Source: DATESZ01 sp035283845
Lineage (GTDB): Bacteria; Desulfobacterota; Syntrophia; Syntrophales; JACQWR01
Direction of reading: 5' to 3'
Assembly: GCA_035283845.1 (NCBI GenBank)
Contig: DATESZ010000021.1
Location: 1 to 9,492 of the forward strand
Length of the DNA stretch: 9,492 bases
Made by a program: the position numbers and the translations under genes. Of the stretch, positions 1 through 6,434 are shown piece by piece. Under the pieces are notes generated by a model, which was not told the origin of the DNA, did no database searches, and was given only the letters and a program-made list of their open reading frames with translations. Within the stretch, counting starts at the first letter, position 1. The number at the start of each line of letters is the position of its first letter.

Positions 1-927
1 ATCTTTCTTTCCGTTACGATGGACAGGCTCCCTGAACTACTTAACTACCTTAAACCATTAATAGAAAAGAAAGCCGGCGACACCTGCCTGATCTCACCCA
101 TCAAAGGTTTGATTTCCGATGAAATCACGAAAGAATTGATCACACCTTCCCAACTGATCAACAATAACATGAGCAATCTCAGCTATAAATACGGGGTGGT
201 CTGCATAGGCGGCCCTTTTTTCGATATGGATATTGCCCTGGGAAACCCCGTATGCGTCGCCGTTGCCGGTGACAAGCGTTTATCAAGACTAATCATCGAT
301 GAGCTGATCAAATTCAACCGCCGGGAATTATATTCCTATTATAACTTTGACATCATCGGAGTCGAGGCCTGTGGATCCTTGAAAAATATTGTTGCAAATC
401 TAAAAGGTCTCACGGATTCCCTGGAGCTTGGCGATTCCATCCCTGGCACCATCTTTGCGCGATCCGGTGTAGAGATAAGGTCACTTTCCAAGCTTCTGGG
501 CGGCAGCTTCCAGGCTTTTCACAGCCAGGCCGGTGTCGGAGATATGTACGTTACCGTATCATCGGAAGCAAGCAAGAACTATCGCTATGGCAAATTGTTC
601 TATGAGTTATTTAACGGCAACCCCATTGAAACAAACATCAAAGTACTGGAAATGATCGACGGCACGCCCGAAGGGCCGAGCACCATAAGAAACGTCCACC
701 GGTACCTGGAAAAGAAAAACATGTACAGCCCCCTTTTCCATTGCGCTTATAAAATATTCAACGAAGGGGTAAACAGAAAAGAAATCAAGGAAAAGATCAT
801 CCAGGCCTGTCAGTTTGACAGAAGGAGGAAAGAATACATAGGTCCAGTATCGCGGGCACTCTACAGGCTCATACCTGACCTTTGGTATAGAAGACATAAG
901 GGACTCTTGGCCAAACTGGATATATAG
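1..927 (+). CDS. NAD(P)-dependent glycerol-3-phosphate dehydrogenase-like protein, 5' end outside window
   Basis: The protein resembles GpsA, which reduces dihydroxyacetone phosphate to sn-glycerol-3-phosphate for phospholipid synthesis. The frame is open from base 1, and the visible part begins inside the Rossmann domain (IFLSVTMDRL resembles the GpsA strand before the adenine side). The GxGxxG nucleotide loop must therefore lie upstream, and the ATG at 19 is internal. Counting from that Met, the family features are IKGL (28-31), GGPFFDMDIALG (64-75), the GVEACGSLKN segment with the expected catalytic Lys at 122, AGVGDMYVT (171-179) and TPEGPST (216-222). It differs from typical GpsA in two ways: SKNYRYG stands where GpsA usually has SRNRRFG, so Lys replaces the phosphate-binding Arg, and there is a basic C-terminal tail of roughly 35 residues. 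The fold family is a confident call. The exact substrate is less certain, so no gene symbol is given. yebC follows after 55 bp. Confidence 0.8.
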   Translation: MFLSVTMDRLPELLNYLKPLIEKKAGDTCLISPIKGLISDEITKELITPSQLINNNMSNLSYKYGVVCIGGPFFDMDIALGNPVCVAVAGDKRLSRLIIDELIKFNRRELYSYYNFDIIGVEACGSLKNIVANLKGLTDSLELGDSIPGTIFARSGVEIRSLSKLLGGSFQAFHSQAGVGDMYVTVSSEASKNYRYGKLFYELFNGNPIETNIKVLEMIDGTPEGPSTIRNVHRYLEKKNMYSPLFHCAYKIFNEGVNRKEIKEKIIQACQFDRRRKEYIGPVSRALYRLIPDLWYRRHKGLLAKLDI

Positions 928-982
928 GAAAGAGTGCTTATTCCAATTAATATGATAATTTTTCAGAAGGAGACTGGGCGCC

Positions 983-1735
983 ATGTCAGGTCATTCTAAG
1001 TGGAGCACGATAAAGAGGAAAAAAGGGGCATTGGATGCCAGGCGTGGCAAAGCCTTTACGAAATTGATCAAAGAGATAACCCTCGCGACAAGGATCGGCG
1101 GCGGAGATATTGAGGCTAATGCCCGCCTCCGTCAGGCAGTCCTGGCGGCTAAAGAAGAGAATATGCCGAAAGACAATATCGACAGGGCGATCAAGAAAGG
1201 CGCCGGCGAATTGGAAGGGGGCGCAAATTACGAAGAAGTAACGTATGAAGGGTACGGACCTGGAGGAGCCGCAGTCCTTGTGGAAGTAATGACGGATAAC
1301 AAAAACAGGACTGTTGCCGAGATCCGGCATATTTTTTCCAAACACGGAGGTAATCTGGGCGAAAACGGCTGCGTTTCCTGGATGTTTGAGAAAAAGGGCA
1401 GCATTTTGATTGATAAAAAAAATGCTGACGAAGAAACTTTAATGGAACTGGCGCTGGAAGCGGGCGCCGACGATGTAAGTGCGGAAGGAAGTGAATTTCA
1501 GATTGTCACGGCCCCCGGGGCCTTCGAAGGGGTGAAAAATGCTCTTGAGCGCAAGGGAATAAAATACATCGAAGCAAAGGTTACCATGCTTTCTCAAAAC
1601 ACGGTGAAGCTGGAAGAAGGGAAAGCCGAGCAAATGCTCAAACTTATGGAAAAAATGGAAGATAATGATGATGTCCAGAATGTTTATGCCAACTTTGACA
1701 TAGCCGATGATATAATGGAGAAATTGAGCCAATAA
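983..1735 (+). CDS. yebC: YebC/PmpR (TACO1) family regulatory or translation factor
   Basis: The 250-residue cytosolic protein has the full family length. The N-terminal signature starts GHSKWSTIKRKKGALDARRG (residues 3-22), and the highly conserved EGYGPGGAAVLVEVMTDNKN stretch follows around residues 89-108, then NLGENGCVSWMFEKKG. Family members were first described as DNA-binding transcriptional regulators (PmpR). The mitochondrial homologue TACO1 and more recent bacterial work point to a role at the ribosome, easing translation of difficult sequences such as polyproline. The sequence cannot decide between these roles. The ATG at 983 is supported by AAGGAG at 967-972 with a 10-nt spacer, the clearest ribosome binding site in this part of the window. 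Placement directly before ruvCAB is a common bacterial arrangement. Confidence 0.96.
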   Translation: MSGHSKWSTIKRKKGALDARRGKAFTKLIKEITLATRIGGGDIEANARLRQAVLAAKEENMPKDNIDRAIKKGAGELEGGANYEEVTYEGYGPGGAAVLVEVMTDNKNRTVAEIRHIFSKHGGNLGENGCVSWMFEKKGSILIDKKNADEETLMELALEAGADDVSAEGSEFQIVTAPGAFEGVKNALERKGIKYIEAKVTMLSQNTVKLEEGKAEQMLKLMEKMEDNDDVQNVYANFDIADDIMEKLSQ

Positions 1736-1760
1736 TTGATTTATTGCAGGATATGTAAAA

Positions 1761-2240
1761 TTGAGAATCTTGGGTATTGACCCCGGCAGTCGCGTTACCG
1801 GTTACGGCGCTGTTGAAAAGCGAAGAAGTGATCTTGTTGAAATTACACGAGGGGAGATCAGGCCTGCCAGACAAAGTTCTATCTCTTCCTGTCTGGTTGC
1901 TATATATGATCAATTGCTGGAGGTTATCGGGCGGGTATCTCCTGACGTCATTGCCATAGAAGGCATCTTCTATGGGAAGAATGTAAAAAGCCTGATTAAG
2001 CAGGGTCATGTAAGGGGGGTCGCAATATTGGCCGCGGCATGTAGCCATATTCCCGTTTTCGAATACTCCCCTCTCGAGATAAAACAGGCCGTCGTCGGAT
2101 ACGGACGCGCTGAAAAAAGTCAGGTGCAAAAGATGGTCAAAGCCGTTTTGCACCTTTCGGAACTGCCGCAGGCCGATGCGGCGGATGCGCTGGCCGTCGC
2201 TATTTGCCATGCGAATTTTTTAAAGGTGCTACCCATCTGA
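1761..2240 (+). CDS. ruvC: Crossover junction endodeoxyribonuclease RuvC
   Basis: RuvC cuts Holliday junctions symmetrically during recombination and repair, working with the RuvAB branch migration motor. The 159-residue protein is slightly shorter than the usual 160-175. All four metal-binding acidic residues of the RNase H-like fold are visible: Asp7 (ILGIDPGS), Glu67 (AIEGIFYGKN), and Asp139 and Asp142 (QADAADALA). The start is TTG at 1761, with AGGA at 1748-1751 and a 9-nt spacer. No in-frame ATG would preserve the first catalytic Asp, because MRILGIDPG is the normal family N-terminus. The gene lies 25 bp after yebC and ends one base before the ruvA start, which suggests translational coupling. 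Confidence 0.97.
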   Translation: MRILGIDPGSRVTGYGAVEKRRSDLVEITRGEIRPARQSSISSCLVAIYDQLLEVIGRVSPDVIAIEGIFYGKNVKSLIKQGHVRGVAILAAACSHIPVFEYSPLEIKQAVVGYGRAEKSQVQKMVKAVLHLSELPQADAADALAVAICHANFLKVLPI

Positions 2241-2241
2241 T

Positions 2242-2850
2242 ATGATTGCCCGGATTTGCGGACTTCTTGTATATAAATCGCCAACATACGTGATTGTGGA
2301 TGCTCACGGAGTTGGGTACCGTGTTTTTGTTCCCTTGACGACCTTCTATGAACTTCCCGATGCCGGTCAGCCGGTTACTTTGAATATTCATACCCATGTA
2401 AAGCAGGACGGTATAAATCTTTTCGGATTTCATGCCTCTGAAGAGAGGGATATTTTTCAACTTCTGCTGGCGGTCAACGGTATAGGCCCGAAGCTTGCCA
2501 TTAATATCCTCTCCGGGATTGCCGCCGGTGATCTGCTCAGAGCCGTTTCCCAGGGGAACCTTAAACGGCTGGTGACTATTCCTGGCGTCGGCAGGAAAAT
2601 GGCCGAAAGGATCATCCTGGAACTCAAGGACAGAGTGCTTAAACTGGGCGCTCAGGAGACGATGGATCGACGCTTAATTAAGGATTCGGCGCCCGATATC
2701 CTGATGGAAGACGCCCTGTCCGCTCTGGTAAACCTCGGTTATAAAAATCAGGCGGCAGAAGACGCCCTCACGAAGGTCTGCCGGGAAGCGCCAACGGGAT
2801 TGACCTTGGATATCCTTTTGAAGAGTGCACTTAAGGTCCTTGCGGGCTGA
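2242..2850 (+). CDS. ruvA: Holliday junction branch migration protein RuvA
   Basis: RuvA binds the four-way junction as a tetramer and loads the RuvB motor. The 202-residue length is standard. Domain I is the OB fold (about 1-64, beginning MIARICGLL with the typical HGVGYRVFVP strand). Domain II carries two helix-hairpin-helix motifs, VNGIGPKLA (78-86) and IPGVGRKMAERI (113-124), which contact the DNA backbone. A variable linker (about 135-153) leads to domain III (about 155-202, EDALSALVNLGY), the part that binds RuvB. The ATG lies one base past the ruvC stop. A weak AGGTG at 2224-2228 precedes it inside the end of ruvC, so coupling to ruvC translation is likely. Confidence 0.97.
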   Translation: MIARICGLLVYKSPTYVIVDAHGVGYRVFVPLTTFYELPDAGQPVTLNIHTHVKQDGINLFGFHASEERDIFQLLLAVNGIGPKLAINILSGIAAGDLLRAVSQGNLKRLVTIPGVGRKMAERIILELKDRVLKLGAQETMDRRLIKDSAPDILMEDALSALVNLGYKNQAAEDALTKVCREAPTGLTLDILLKSALKVLAG

Positions 2851-2891
2851 TAAGCAGGCTTTTAAATAGCAGCCCTTTTTCGGTAATCCAT

Positions 2892-3917
2892 ATGGCAGCG
2901 ATAAATTCTCTTGTTGATCCGATAACCACTGAAGAGGAAAGAGGTTTTGAACTTTCTTTACGCCCCAGGAGCCTTGCCGAATATATCGGCCAGGAAAAGA
3001 TAAAGAACAATCTTTCCATCTTTATCGAGGCGGCTAAAATGAGAAACGAGGCTTTGGACCACGTACTTCTCTATGGGCCGCCTGGTCTCGGAAAAACGAC
3101 ACTGGCTTATATCGTGGCGCGCGAGCTTGGGGTGGATATAAAAGTCACCTCCGGTCCCGTTATTGAACGCCCCGGCGATCTGGCGGCGATCCTCACCAAT
3201 CTTCACGAGCATGACATCCTGTTTATCGACGAGATTCACCGCCTTTCCCATGTCGTTGAGGAAATTCTCTATCCGGCGATGGAAGACTATCATATCGATA
3301 TCCTTATTGGGCAAGGACCTTCCGCGCGTTCAATGAAACTTGAGATTCCGCACTTTACCCTTGTCGGCGCCACGACAAAGGCAGGGCTTTTGACTTCCCC
3401 CCTGCGCGATCGTTTTGGTATGAGTTTCCGTTTTGAGTTTTACAATCCCCGAGAGCTGATAATTATTTTAAAGAGGTCGGCCCTTATCCTTTCCGTCGAT
3501 CTCGATGATGGGGGCGCCGAAGAGATGTCTCGCCGCTCACGGGGTACGCCCCGGGTAGCCAATCGCATATTAAGGAGAGTCAGGGATTTTGCCCAGGTTA
3601 AAGCCGACGGAGCTATTAATAGAAAAGTGGCCATTGATGCCCTTGAATTGCTGGAAGTGGACCACAAAGGCTTCGATCATATGGATCGCATCATAATGCT
3701 AACGCTTATCGACAAGTTCGACGGCGGTCCCGCAGGTATTGACAGCCTTGCCTCTGCTATCGGCGAAGAAAAATCAACGATCGAGGATGTATATGAACCC
3801 TATTTGATCCAGGAAGGATATCTTCAAAGGACAATGAGGGGGCGGGTAGCAACCAGGATTGCTTATGAACATTTTGGAAGAAAATGGATCAGCGGGAGAC
3901 AGGAGGGCCTCTTTTGA
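2892..3917 (+). CDS. ruvB: Holliday junction branch migration ATPase RuvB
   Basis: RuvB is the AAA+ hexameric motor that pulls DNA through the RuvA-bound junction. The 341-residue protein is complete. Visible parts are the N-terminal segment LRPRSLAEYIGQ (23-34), Walker A GPPGLGKT (62-69), Walker B LFIDEIHRLS with Asp113 and Glu114, the sensor 1 region VGATT (158-162), the arginine finger in LRDRFG (Arg174), the sensor 2 region RGTPRVANRILRR (217-229) and the winged-helix DNA-binding domain (about 260-330, with YEPYLIQEGYLQRT). No ATG, GTG or TTG lies upstream in frame back to the ruvA stop, so 2892 is the earliest possible start. No convincing Shine-Dalgarno sequence is seen before it. The gap to ruvA is 41 bp. 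Confidence 0.97.
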   Translation: MAAINSLVDPITTEEERGFELSLRPRSLAEYIGQEKIKNNLSIFIEAAKMRNEALDHVLLYGPPGLGKTTLAYIVARELGVDIKVTSGPVIERPGDLAAILTNLHEHDILFIDEIHRLSHVVEEILYPAMEDYHIDILIGQGPSARSMKLEIPHFTLVGATTKAGLLTSPLRDRFGMSFRFEFYNPRELIIILKRSALILSVDLDDGGAEEMSRRSRGTPRVANRILRRVRDFAQVKADGAINRKVAIDALELLEVDHKGFDHMDRIIMLTLIDKFDGGPAGIDSLASAIGEEKSTIEDVYEPYLIQEGYLQRTMRGRVATRIAYEHFGRKWISGRQEGLF

Positions 3918-3954
3918 CGGCGCCTTCTGAAATTTGGCAGTTTTTTGACCTTTG

Positions 3955-4545
3955 ATGAAGATATTGCTTCATATATGCTGTGCCCCCTGTACTATCTACC
4001 CTCTTTCCATTTTGCGGAAGGAGGGCCACGAGGTTTCCGGCCTGTTTTACAACCCCAATATACATCCATATCGGGAATACGAAAAGCGCGCCGAAACGCT
4101 CCTGACCTATGCCCGGCAGGTAAACCTGAACATCATATGGTCAAAAGAATATGGGATGGAGAATTTTTTACGTTTAGTGATTCATCGGGAACAGGAAAGG
4201 TGCCGTTACTGCTATTATGAACGTCTAAAAAACGCTGTGCTTATCGCGAAGGAAGGAAATTTTGAGGGTTTTACGACCACCCTCCTTTACAGCAGGTTTC
4301 AAAACCATGATTTGATCAGGACAATTGCGGAAAATCTGGCAGAGGAATACGGTATAAAGCTGGTGTATCGTGACTTCAGAGAAGGCTGGGCGGAGGGGAT
4401 AAAGCTTTCACGGGAATTGGGCATGTACCGGCAGCCGTACTGCGGCTGTATTTATAGCGAAAAGGAGCGATTTTACCCGGGGGGAAAGGAACGTCTTAAG
4501 TTGCTGGAGTCATACACTGCTTCTACTCCGGATTCTGACTCCTGA
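3955..4545 (+). CDS. queH: Epoxyqueuosine reductase QueH
   Basis: QueH (DUF208 family) reduces epoxyqueuosine to queuosine in the wobble position of GUN-anticodon tRNAs. It is the cobalamin-independent, non-homologous alternative to QueG. The 196-residue protein shows the family cysteine pattern: HICCAPC (Cys8, Cys9, Cys12), CRYC (Cys83, Cys86) and YCGC (Cys163, Cys165). These are the expected ligands of the iron-sulfur/metal centre and redox cysteines. FYNPNIHPYREY (31-42) and TTTLLYSRFQNHDLI (107-121) are also typical. A TTG at 3952 lies directly before the ATG at 3955. I prefer the ATG because MKILLHICCAPC matches the family N-terminus; neither has a clear ribosome binding site. The last residues (STPDSDS) and the stop are encoded by a short repeat that continues downstream. 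The gene follows ruvB by 37 bp. Confidence 0.93.
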   Translation: MKILLHICCAPCTIYPLSILRKEGHEVSGLFYNPNIHPYREYEKRAETLLTYARQVNLNIIWSKEYGMENFLRLVIHREQERCRYCYYERLKNAVLIAKEGNFEGFTTTLLYSRFQNHDLIRTIAENLAEEYGIKLVYRDFREGWAEGIKLSRELGMYRQPYCGCIYSEKERFYPGGKERLKLLESYTASTPDSDS

Positions 4546-4564
4546 ATTCTGGCCCCTGACTCCT
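4506..4564 (+). repeat. Short degenerate CTGACTCCT repeat at the queH 3' end, with inverted copy
   Basis: CTGACTCCT occurs at 4535-4543 and again at 4556-4564. ATTCTG occurs at 4532-4537 and 4546-4551. An inverted copy, GGAGTCA, lies at 4506-4512 and could pair with TGACTCC at 4536-4542 or 4557-4563. The first copies are inside queH, so the repeat supplies the last codons and the stop, while the rest is intergenic. A weak RNA hairpin is possible, but no U-run follows, so a terminator is not supported. The array may be a remnant of a genome-wide dispersed short repeat. Confidence 0.55.
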
Positions 4565-4571
4565 TAAGTAG

Positions 4572-4690
4572 TAACAGTTATGTTTATAAAAATTCAGAGA
4601 TGACTGTGTCTATTATGCCACATATATTTAATGAAACTTTCTTTTATTTACTTGTCTGAGAAATTCTTTATAAAAATCACCAACAGTTAT
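4572..4690. repeat. AT-rich stretch with two 9-11 bp words repeated in swapped order
   Basis: AACAGTTAT is found at 4573-4581 and 4682-4690, and TTTATAAAAAT at 4583-4593 and 4667-4677. The order of the two words is swapped between the copies. Including the preceding base, the first copy reads TAACAGTTA (4572-4580), a dyad with a single central base; the second reads CAACAGTTA with one mismatch. Relative to the sigma-54 start site predicted near 4764, the dyad centres lie near -188 and -79, where enhancer sites for sigma-54 activators are commonly found. The repeats are seen directly. The role is inference, and in AT-rich DNA some repetition is expected by chance. Confidence 0.4.
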
Positions 4691-4737
4691 AAGATGTTAT
4701 ATTGATTATTAACAATATCGCAATTTTATCCAGCAGG

Positions 4738-4753
4738 TGGTATGCATATTGCT
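4738..4753 (+). promoter_or_regulatory. Candidate sigma-54 (-24/-12) promoter of lpxC
   Basis: TGGTATGCATATTGCT matches the RpoN consensus TGGCACGNNNNTTGCW at 10 of 12 defined positions. The invariant GG (4739-4740) and GC (4751-4752) are exactly 10 bases apart. Transcription would start near 4764, giving a leader of about 30 nt that includes the lpxC ribosome binding site. The site lies in the only long intergenic gap of the window, upstream of an operon-like run that itself encodes an NtrX-type sigma-54 activator. Caution: a match of similar quality exists inside the first gene (444-459), so the motif alone is not proof. Confidence 0.6.
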
Positions 4754-4765
4754 GATAGGCAATAT
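4746..4765. promoter_or_regulatory. Inverted repeat overlapping the -12 element, possible operator
   Basis: ATATTGC (4746-4752) and GCAATAT (4759-4765) are perfect inverted 7-bp arms separated by 6 bases. The left arm contains the -12 GC of the candidate sigma-54 promoter and the right arm covers the predicted transcription start. A protein bound here could block or modulate RNA polymerase. Because the left arm would not be transcribed from that promoter, an RNA hairpin is unlikely unless transcription enters from upstream. Confidence 0.35.
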
Positions 4766-4781
4766 ATTTCCTTTTATGATA

Positions 4782-4787
4782 GAGGTG
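4782..4787 (+). promoter_or_regulatory. Ribosome binding site that fixes the lpxC start
   Basis: GAGGTG lies 6 bases before the ATG at 4794. It supports that codon over the GTG at 4737 and the ATG at 4776, which are in the same frame but lack such a site. The GTG also overlaps the -24 promoter element. Confidence 0.7.
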
Positions 4788-4793
4788 CCATCA

Positions 4794-5729
4794 ATGTATT
4801 TACAGAGAACGGTTAAGAAAGAGGTAGTAGCCGCCAGCGTCGGGTTGCATACAGGCAGAAAGATCAATATGACGATAAAGCCCGCCGGTGTAAATGCCGG
4901 GATAGTTTTCATTCGCAGGGATTTATCGAAAAATAATATTGTCAAGGCAGAGCTCAATAACGTCCTTGACACTCATCTGGCTACAACCATTGGCATTAAC
5001 GGGACAAGGATATCCACTGTGGAGCATCTGCTTTCGGCCTTCAGCGGCATGGGGCTTGATAATGCCGTGGTAGAAGTGGATGCGCCGGAGATTCCAATAA
5101 TGGATGGGAGCGCCCTTCCGTTCGTCAATTTGCTGAAAAACGTGGGAACAAAGGTGCAGGCAAAAGGAAAGAGGCTGCTCGTAATAAAAAAAGCGGTTTC
5201 CGTGTCCGATGGCGACGGAAAAGCAATGTTTTTGCCTTCGCCGGAGTTTAAGATAACATATAAGATCGACTTTCAGCATCCTCTTATCGGTGAACAATCT
5301 TATCACATTGCCTTTTCTGGCGCGGCTTACGAAAAGGATATCTGCGCGGCGCGGACATTTGGCTTCCTGAAGGATGTGGAATATCTGCAGGCAAAGGGTC
5401 TGGCTTTGGGCGGTTCCTTGAAAAATGCCGTGATCCTTACGGAAAAGAAGATCGTGAATAAAGACGGCCTGAGATTTCCTGATGAATTTGTAAAACACAA
5501 GATTCTTGACGCCATGGGCGACCTTTCGCTTCTCGGCATGCCCATCATTGGTCATTTTGTTGCCCATAAGTCCGGTCATAAACTTAACAACCTGCTGCTG
5601 AAAGAGCTTCTTCTCCACGAGGAATGCTGGAGTATTGCCGGTGCTTTTAACAGGCAGCGCGTGACAGAAGAATCCACGCCGCTGAATGCTCCTTGTTTTG
5701 GCAGGTTCGATTCCGTTCGGATTTGCTGA
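4794..5729 (+). CDS. lpxC: UDP-3-O-acyl-N-acetylglucosamine deacetylase LpxC
   Basis: LpxC is the zinc-dependent, cytosolic deacetylase that commits UDP-3-O-acyl-GlcNAc to lipid A synthesis, and it marks the organism as an LPS producer. From the ATG at 4794 the protein has 311 residues, close to the usual 300-310. Family features in order are QRTVKKEVVAASVGLHTG (4-21), the STVEHLLSAFSGMGLDN segment with Glu77 (general base) and His78 (zinc), APEIPIMDGSALPFV (97-111), ARTFGFLKDVEYLQAKGLALGG (186-207), FVKHKILDAMGDL with His235 and Asp239 (zinc), and KSGH with His262. The frame stays open upstream to a GTG at 4737. The added 19 residues would be hydrophobic and would overlap the promoter motif, whereas 4794 has GAGGTG at the right distance. 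DUF4390 and ntrYX-like genes follow. Confidence 0.97.
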   Translation: MYLQRTVKKEVVAASVGLHTGRKINMTIKPAGVNAGIVFIRRDLSKNNIVKAELNNVLDTHLATTIGINGTRISTVEHLLSAFSGMGLDNAVVEVDAPEIPIMDGSALPFVNLLKNVGTKVQAKGKRLLVIKKAVSVSDGDGKAMFLPSPEFKITYKIDFQHPLIGEQSYHIAFSGAAYEKDICAARTFGFLKDVEYLQAKGLALGGSLKNAVILTEKKIVNKDGLRFPDEFVKHKILDAMGDLSLLGMPIIGHFVAHKSGHKLNNLLLKELLLHEECWSIAGAFNRQRVTEESTPLNAPCFGRFDSVRIC

Positions 5730-5851
5730 TCCTTAGCCTTTTCTGCGTTTTCCCCTATATTTTCAAAGTTTTTCAAATAGCGCTTGCAGAATAATGTAGA
5801 ATATTATTATCATGGCGAATCTTCGCAAAAAGCTCGGCAGACAGGATAACC

Positions 5852-6430
5852 ATGATGACATTAAGAACCGGAAACATACGTCGTAAGATTATTATCATTC
5901 TTTGTTGCCTTTTTCTTTTTTATGTCCTCCGCTTAGAGGCTCGTGAGGCGAAGTTCGCCGATCTGTTGATAACGAACAACGCCGAGCACATCCTGGTTTA
6001 TGCCAGGGTAACGGATTGTTTCACCGGGGAAATGGAAGCGGCAATTCTCGCCGGCGTTCCGACCGTCTTTACCTTTTTGTTTGATTTCTATCAGGAAAGG
6101 CCCTACTGGTGGGATAAAAAGATTGTTCGCAGCGTCATTCAACATACTATCAAGTACGATAATGTTAAGAATGCCTTTCTCGTATCCTCAACCAACGGCA
6201 AAGAAACGGCAATGTTTCAGACCTTTGATAATGCCAAAAGAGCTATGGCGGAGTTGAACGGGGTTATTGTCGCCCCCGTATATGCCCTGGAAAACGATAA
6301 GTCATATTACTTAAAGATGAAGGCAGAATTAGACAAGGCGCGTCTTCCTCTCCGTATGGAATACCTGTTCTTCTTTGTTTCACTGTGGGATTTTGAAACG
6401 GACTGGTATAAACAAAAGGTCACGCACTAA
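5852..6430 (+). CDS. DUF4390 family protein, probably exported
   Basis: The 192-residue protein has a signal-like N-terminus: basic GNIRRK, a hydrophobic core at about residues 13-26 (IIIILCCLFLFYVL) and LEA as a possible signal peptidase site near residue 30. It may therefore be periplasmic or stay anchored by this segment. The body fits the DUF4390 pattern: AILAGVPTVFTF (65-76), PYWWDKKIVRSV (84-95), YDNVKNAFLVSS (102-113), YYLKMKAELDKARLPL (152-167) and LWDFETDWY (178-186). The function of the family is unknown. It is often found directly before NtrY/NtrX-type two-component genes, as here, so a role in signal input to the kinase is plausible but unproven. A second ATG follows at 5855. The 122-bp gap after lpxC holds no clear terminator; TTGCAG (5784-5789) with TATTAT (5805-5810) is only a weak promoter candidate. 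Confidence 0.82.
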   Translation: MMTLRTGNIRRKIIIILCCLFLFYVLRLEAREAKFADLLITNNAEHILVYARVTDCFTGEMEAAILAGVPTVFTFLFDFYQERPYWWDKKIVRSVIQHTIKYDNVKNAFLVSSTNGKETAMFQTFDNAKRAMAELNGVIVAPVYALENDKSYYLKMKAELDKARLPLRMEYLFFFVSLWDFETDWYKQKVTH

Positions 6431-6434
6431 GATT

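Noticed and set aside
444..459. TGGCACCATCTTTGCG, a 10/12 sigma-54 promoter match on the + strand
   Set aside because: It lies in the middle of the dehydrogenase coding sequence (residues GTIFAR region), about 520 bp before yebC. It is probably chance, though intragenic RpoN sites are known. It shows that the motif alone is not decisive for lpxC.
3918..3954. Possible terminator between ruvB and queH (T-run at 3941-3946)
   Set aside because: The T-run is present, but the stem before it is only about three base pairs, so no hairpin is supported.
3945..4220. A 91-codon + strand frame overlapping the start of queH
   Set aside because: It overlaps queH in another frame. The queH frame carries all the conserved cysteine motifs and this one has none.
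4702..4729. TTGATT with TTTTAT as a constitutive promoter for lpxC
   Set aside because: The spacing is acceptable (16 bp) but both elements are weak in a very AT-rich region. A housekeeping promoter is expected for an essential gene, but this one is not convincing.
4923..5618. Long open frame on the - strand (231 codons) opposite lpxC
   Set aside because: It is a shadow of the strongly supported lpxC gene. Its product is unlike any known family and it has no supporting start signals.
5784..5810. TTGCAG with TATTAT as a sigma-70 promoter for DUF4390-ntrYX
   Set aside because: The -35 match is only 3 of 6 and the spacer is 15 bp. It is too weak to list as a feature.
5812..5886. A 24-codon frame (MANLRKKLGRQDNHDDIK...) overlapping the start of the DUF4390 gene
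   Set aside because: There is no ribosome binding site, it is in a different frame from the DUF4390 gene, and the product resembles nothing I recognise.
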